NCBI RefSeq assembly: GCF_001997345.1
Contig: NZ_CP019606.1
Span: 3,100,001 to 3,164,000, forward strand
Length of the DNA stretch: 64,000 nt
Source: Tessaracoccus aquimaris
GTDB lineage: Bacteria > Actinomycetota > Actinomycetes > Propionibacteriales > Propionibacteriaceae
Direction of reading: 5' to 3'
Below are positions 60,966-64,000 of the stretch, in pieces (position 1 is the stretch's first letter; each line of letters begins with the position of its first letter). Made by a program: the position numbers and the translations under genes. A model generated the notes under the pieces. That model did no database searches and was not told the DNA's origin. It was given only the letters and a program-made list of their open reading frames with translations.

Positions 60966-61343
60966 TCAGGCGGCGGCCTCCTCCGAGCGAGCCAGGGTCG
61001 CCCGGACGTTCCTGGTCGCGTAGTGCTCGGCGACGAAGGACAGGAACGGTACGGTGCCCGCCAGCATGATCGCCAGGAACCACTTCAGGGACCACTTCAC
61101 GCGGCGGCCAAGGTCGTAGGCGGTGATCAGCAGCACGGCGTACAGCCAACCGTGCGGCACACCGGTCCAGGTGACTACGCGCCCATCGTTCCAGATGTAC
61201 TTCAGGGGCAGGCCGACGAGCATCAGGACGACCAGCAGGCAGCCGACCACCCACGCCATGACGCGGTAGCGGGTGAGGGCTCCCTTGACGCCCTGGATGT
61301 CCTCGGGATCGATGATGACCTGTTCCACGGTCTTCTCAGACAC
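60966..61343 (-). CDS. DUF3817 membrane protein
   Basis: A 125-residue protein with three membrane helices (VMAWVVGCLLVVLMLVGLPL; GWLYAVLLITAYDLG; WFLAIMLAGTVPFLSFVAE) and the DUF3817 pattern VVTWTGVPHGWLYAVL with the conserved His. Function unknown; such proteins often sit beside cytochrome oxidase assembly genes. It converges on the SURF1-like gene with a 4-bp gap. The upstream gap 61344-61403 carries its promoter region. Confidence 0.75.
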   Translation of the reverse strand: MSEKTVEQVIIDPEDIQGVKGALTRYRVMAWVVGCLLVVLMLVGLPLKYIWNDGRVVTWTGVPHGWLYAVLLITAYDLGRRVKWSLKWFLAIMLAGTVPFLSFVAEHYATRNVRATLARSEEAAA

Positions 61344-61403
61344 AGTGACTTCTCTCTAAGTTGACATGTCGATTTATCTGTTTGTCCGTATGGGGCTTTA
61401 TGA

Positions 61404-62291
61404 CTAGATCGTTGTGCCGTCAAGGATGGCCATGATCCGCTCCAGGTCGTCCCCGGATGCGAACTCGATCGTGATCTTGCCCTTGTTCCGGCCGATGTTG
61501 ACCTTGACGCGGGTGTCGAAGTGATCGCTGAGATGCGTGGAGAGGTCCCGCTCCCGCTCGTTCGGCAGCCGCGGCCCCCTGCTGACGCTCGATCGCGGCT
61601 CGGTGCGACCCCTCCCGAGGGCCACGATCTCCTCGGTGGACCTGACCGAAATTCCCTCGGCGATGATCCGTTCCGCGAGGCGCTCCTGCGACTCAGCGTC
61701 CGGCAAACCGAGCAGTGCTCGCGCGTGGCCGGCGCTCAGGACCCCGGCAGCAACCTTCATCTGGACCCGCTCAGGGAGGTTCAGGAGGCGCAGGGTGTTC
61801 GATACCTGAGGGCGCGACCGGTGGATCTTGTTCGCCAGGTCCTCCTTGGTGCAGCCGAAGTCGCGCAGCAGTTGGTCATACGCCTGCGCCTCCTCGATGG
61901 CGTTGAGGTCGGCGCGGTGCAGGTTCTCGAGCAGCGCGTCGCGTAGCAGCGCGGTGTCCTCGGTCCCACGGACGATTGCAGGAATCGTCGCTCGGCCAGC
62001 CAACTTGCTCGCGCGCAGGCGTCGCTCCCCCATGATCAGTTCGTACGAGTTGCGGCCCGCCTTCCGCACCACGACCGGTTGCAGGACGCCGAACTCACCG
62101 ATGGAGGCGGCCAACTCGGCCAGATCGTCCTCGTCGAAGATGGTTCGGGGCTGCTGGGGGTTCGGCACGATCTGCTCTAGCGGCAGTTCGGCGAACGTAG
62201 AACCGTCCTGCAGTGGCGTGCTCTGATCCTCATCGGTGCGGGCGAACAGGTCTCCAAGACCCCGTCCGAGGCCACTCTGCTTCGTTGCCAT
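61404..62291 (-). CDS. parB: Chromosome-partition protein ParB
   Basis: A 295-residue CTPase/DNA-binding protein. N-terminal ParB domain: LPLEQIVPNPQQPRTIFDED, then GERRLRASKLAGR (CTP-binding/arginine patch). The helix-turn-helix is TKEDLANKIHRSRPQVSNTL. The C-terminal dimer domain holds VKVNIGRNKGKITIEFAS. It binds parS sites and loads condensin. It lies 2 bp after parA. Confidence 0.95.
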   Translation of the reverse strand: MATKQSGLGRGLGDLFARTDEDQSTPLQDGSTFAELPLEQIVPNPQQPRTIFDEDDLAELAASIGEFGVLQPVVVRKAGRNSYELIMGERRLRASKLAGRATIPAIVRGTEDTALLRDALLENLHRADLNAIEEAQAYDQLLRDFGCTKEDLANKIHRSRPQVSNTLRLLNLPERVQMKVAAGVLSAGHARALLGLPDAESQERLAERIIAEGISVRSTEEIVALGRGRTEPRSSVSRGPRLPNERERDLSTHLSDHFDTRVKVNIGRNKGKITIEFASGDDLERIMAILDGTTI

Positions 62292-62293
62292 GG

Positions 62294-63265
62294 CTATCCT
62301 TCTGCTCCTCGGCGGGCGATCTCCTCGGCGGCCGCCTGATAGGCCTGGGCGCCGACCGACTTGGGTTGGTATGTGATGACGGGAAGCCCATAACTGGGTG
62401 CCTCCGCGATCTTCACCGAGCGTGGGATCTCGGTGTCGAGGGTCTGGGCGACGAAGTGCTTGCGGACCTCGTCGGCGACCTCGCGGGACAGGTTGGTGCG
62501 CGAGTCGTACATCGTCAGCAGGATGGTGCTGAGCACGAGGTCGTCGTTGAGGTTCCCCTTCACGCGTTCGATCGTGCGCATCAACTGGGTGACGCCCTCG
62601 AGCGCGTAGTACTCGGTCTGGATCGGTACCAGGATCTCCGTGGCAGCCACCAGTGCGTTCAGTGTGAGCAGTCCGAGAGAGGGAGGGCAGTCGAAGAACA
62701 CGTAGTCAACGCCGGACTCGTCGATGTATTGACGGATCGCGTCGCGCATCCGGTGCTCTCGGCCGCGCTCGTTGACGAGTTCCAGTTCTGCGGCCGACAG
62801 GTCGATCGCCGCGGGAAGCACGTGGAGGTTGAGGCTGTGTGGCGAGGGTTGGGCGTGCTCGATGATGCCGACCCGATCCATCAGCACCTCGTAGGTGCCC
62901 TTGGTCCCGGGAGCATGGTCGATGCCCAGCGCTGTGGAGGCATTGCCCTGCGGGTCGTTGTCGACCACAAGAACGTTCAGGCCTCCGAGGGCCAACGCGG
63001 TCGCGATGTTGACCGTGGTGGTCGTCTTCCCGACGCCGCCCTTCTGGTTGGCCACGACGATGATCCGCGGGGACTTGGGCCGGGGGAGTTGTGCGTGCTC
63101 GAAGGACGCCGGGTCGACGAGTTCGTCACCGTACTCGTCTTCGACGGTGTGGCCGTCAAGTGCCCTACGGGGTTTCCCACTCGTTTCACGTGAAACGTTG
63201 CTGTGGTCCTTCCAGGGTTCCTCGTCCTCTAGACGGGGCTTCCGCTTCCGAAAGAACAACGCCAT
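62294..63265 (-). CDS. parA: Chromosome-partition ATPase ParA
   Basis: A 323-residue ATPase. The deviant Walker A is VVANQKGGVGKTTTTVNIAT; Walker B is VDYVFFDCPPSLGLLTLNAL, and NDPQGNASTALGI follows the P-loop. The start at 63265 (MALFFRKRKPRL) has a GAGGAGGG site. The N-terminal extension contains SNVSRETSGK, whose codons form a parS site, so this coding region also carries a ParB-binding site. Longer in-frame starts to 63556 give sequence unlike ParA and are not preferred. Confidence 0.93.
   Translation of the reverse strand: MALFFRKRKPRLEDEEPWKDHSNVSRETSGKPRRALDGHTVEDEYGDELVDPASFEHAQLPRPKSPRIIVVANQKGGVGKTTTTVNIATALALGGLNVLVVDNDPQGNASTALGIDHAPGTKGTYEVLMDRVGIIEHAQPSPHSLNLHVLPAAIDLSAAELELVNERGREHRMRDAIRQYIDESGVDYVFFDCPPSLGLLTLNALVAATEILVPIQTEYYALEGVTQLMRTIERVKGNLNDDLVLSTILLTMYDSRTNLSREVADEVRKHFVAQTLDTEIPRSVKIAEAPSYGLPVITYQPKSVGAQAYQAAAEEIARRGAEG
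63183..63196. promoter_or_regulatory. parS site 1 (inside parA)
   Basis: GTTTCACGTGAAAC is the core of the bacterial parS consensus and lies in the coding region of the ParA N-terminus. Confidence 0.92.
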
Positions 63266-63344
63266 GTGGCCCTCCTCGTTGGTACACCAGAACTCTACCG
63301 AAGCACCGCAAGGAACACGATCCGGACCCTCAACCCCGGCCTCC

Positions 63345-63358
63345 GTTTCACGTGAAAC
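63345..63358. promoter_or_regulatory. parS site 2
   Basis: A second exact GTTTCACGTGAAAC, 80 bp upstream of the parA start. Confidence 0.92.
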
Positions 63359-63853
63359 GCCCGCTTCTCCCCGACATCGCCGCCTCTCGTGGCTCGAGAA
63401 CCCTGCGTAAGCCTGAGGTAGCCCGAGCAACGTCCGCAGGACGCGCCGGAGTTGGTCGCGGTCCGTCGCACTACTGAGCGACCGAAACCCGGGAACCGCG
63501 GCCCGGCTCTGGACAGGGATCCCCAGGACCTCCTTACCGGGCGTCTGCGGGCCCAATGCCCAAAGCCCGAGGAGGCTGCCCAGTCAGGCGCCTCGCGTCC
63601 AGATCCAGCACCCCGGCGGGCGCCTATTGGTCCCAGAGCCGAGGTCTCCCAAGCACGAGGACCGGGTCGCGCGTACCGAGCATCTCGCCAGACGGGCGGC
63701 CAACACCAGGGGCCTTGTGGGGGACAGGTCGCGCAGCATCTCCACGGTCTAGGCTGGCCGACTGGGGGAGTGCCGCACTAGCCATCACACATCCGCGAGG
63801 CAACCTGCGGATACATAGGTATATCGACTTATCACTATCTCGATCTAGGGCCT

Positions 63854-63867
63854 GTTTCACGTGGAAC
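63854..63867. promoter_or_regulatory. parS-like site 3 (one mismatch)
   Basis: GTTTCACGTGGAAC differs from the parS core at one base and lies in the non-coding region right of parA. Confidence 0.75.
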
Positions 63868-64000
63868 GGGCGAACACGGAGGCTGCAGGCGGGATGAGCA
63901 CGGACTGAGAACCGGCAGGAGGCACCGACCGCGCGAGGTGAGTCCAGGCGCACCCGACTGCTGGGCGCATTGGCAGCAACACTCAATCACCCCCCCCCGA

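Larger units (their letters stand above)
63266..64000. other. Region upstream of parA without a recognisable gene
   Basis: About 735 bp. It holds parS sites 2 and 3 and an AT-rich patch near 63815-63845. I see no convincing coding frame: open frames here read as low-complexity arginine/proline shadows. rsmG, which usually lies upstream of parA, is not recognisable in any frame. The window ends in a C run. Confidence 0.6.

Noticed and set aside
63266..64000. rsmG upstream of parA
   Set aside because: No frame shows methyltransferase motifs; the open frames are short and low in complexity.

Overview
The window looks like a high-GC actinobacterial chromosome, most like the Propionibacteriaceae. 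This is a reading from gene content and order, not from a database search. The right end carries the chromosome partition genes parA and parB with parS-type sites, next to trxB-trxA and a ddl-like gene, so that end is probably close to the replication origin. A tRNA-Ala gene at about 36.35 kb separates two different regions.

Left region (1 to about 36.2 kb): an accessory block resembling an integrative conjugative element (ICE) or its remains, with almost every gene on the minus strand. Next to the tRNA lies a tyrosine integrase cut short before its catalytic residues. After it come two Tad-type pseudopilin-like genes, a LysM/BTAD membrane protein, a restriction-modification operon (methylase N-terminal part, GIY-YIG/DEAH helicase, Eco57I-type methylase part) facing an XRE regulator with a perfect palindromic operator, and a conjugation operon (ParA-like ATPase, pilin-like protein, VirB6-like, SCO6880-like and VirB4-like proteins, and a three-domain cell-wall hydrolase). 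The far left is a defence cluster: HARE-HTH/GIY-YIG nuclease, ApeA-like HEPN protein, YobI-type P-loop NTPase and a repeat-bearing STAND/NACHT-type NTPase. No relaxase or coupling protein is visible, so the element is either incomplete or continues past the left edge.

This block is heavily invaded. Two different ISL3-family elements split the YobI gene, each with a perfect 8-bp target duplication. Removing both restores one frame apart from one single-base slip. An IS110 element splits the cell-wall hydrolase, and removing it with one copy of a 5-bp repeat restores the frame. An IS256 element sits at the 3' end of the ApeA gene without a target duplication. An IS3-family remnant lies near 3 kb.

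Right region (36.3 to 64 kb): chromosomal genes. A LacI-type regulator is followed by a probable phosphodiester or phosphonate uptake cluster (ABC transporter, HAD phosphatase, winged-helix protein, 2H phosphoesterase), an MgtC-like protein and a secreted glycerophosphodiesterase. The same CGGGAACGTTCCCG-type palindrome, or a close relative, lies before the regulator, the transporter operon, the MgtC-like gene and the diesterase gene, which suggests one regulon. Further right are a DUF222/HNH gene, a LURP-one-like protein, a GH42 beta-galactosidase, membrane proteins, glpD divergent from an isochorismatase-like hydrolase with a SorC regulator, an enoyl-CoA hydratase-like enzyme, trxB-trxA, an aminotransferase, a ddl-like ATP-grasp ligase, a SURF1-like protein, a DUF3817 protein and parB-parA.

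Seven genes carry apparent frameshifts, eight sites in all. Each site is repaired by adding one base, seven of them at a G or C run of four or five. Because trxA is among them, sequencing or assembly error is the simplest explanation, so those genes should not be called dead without rechecking.
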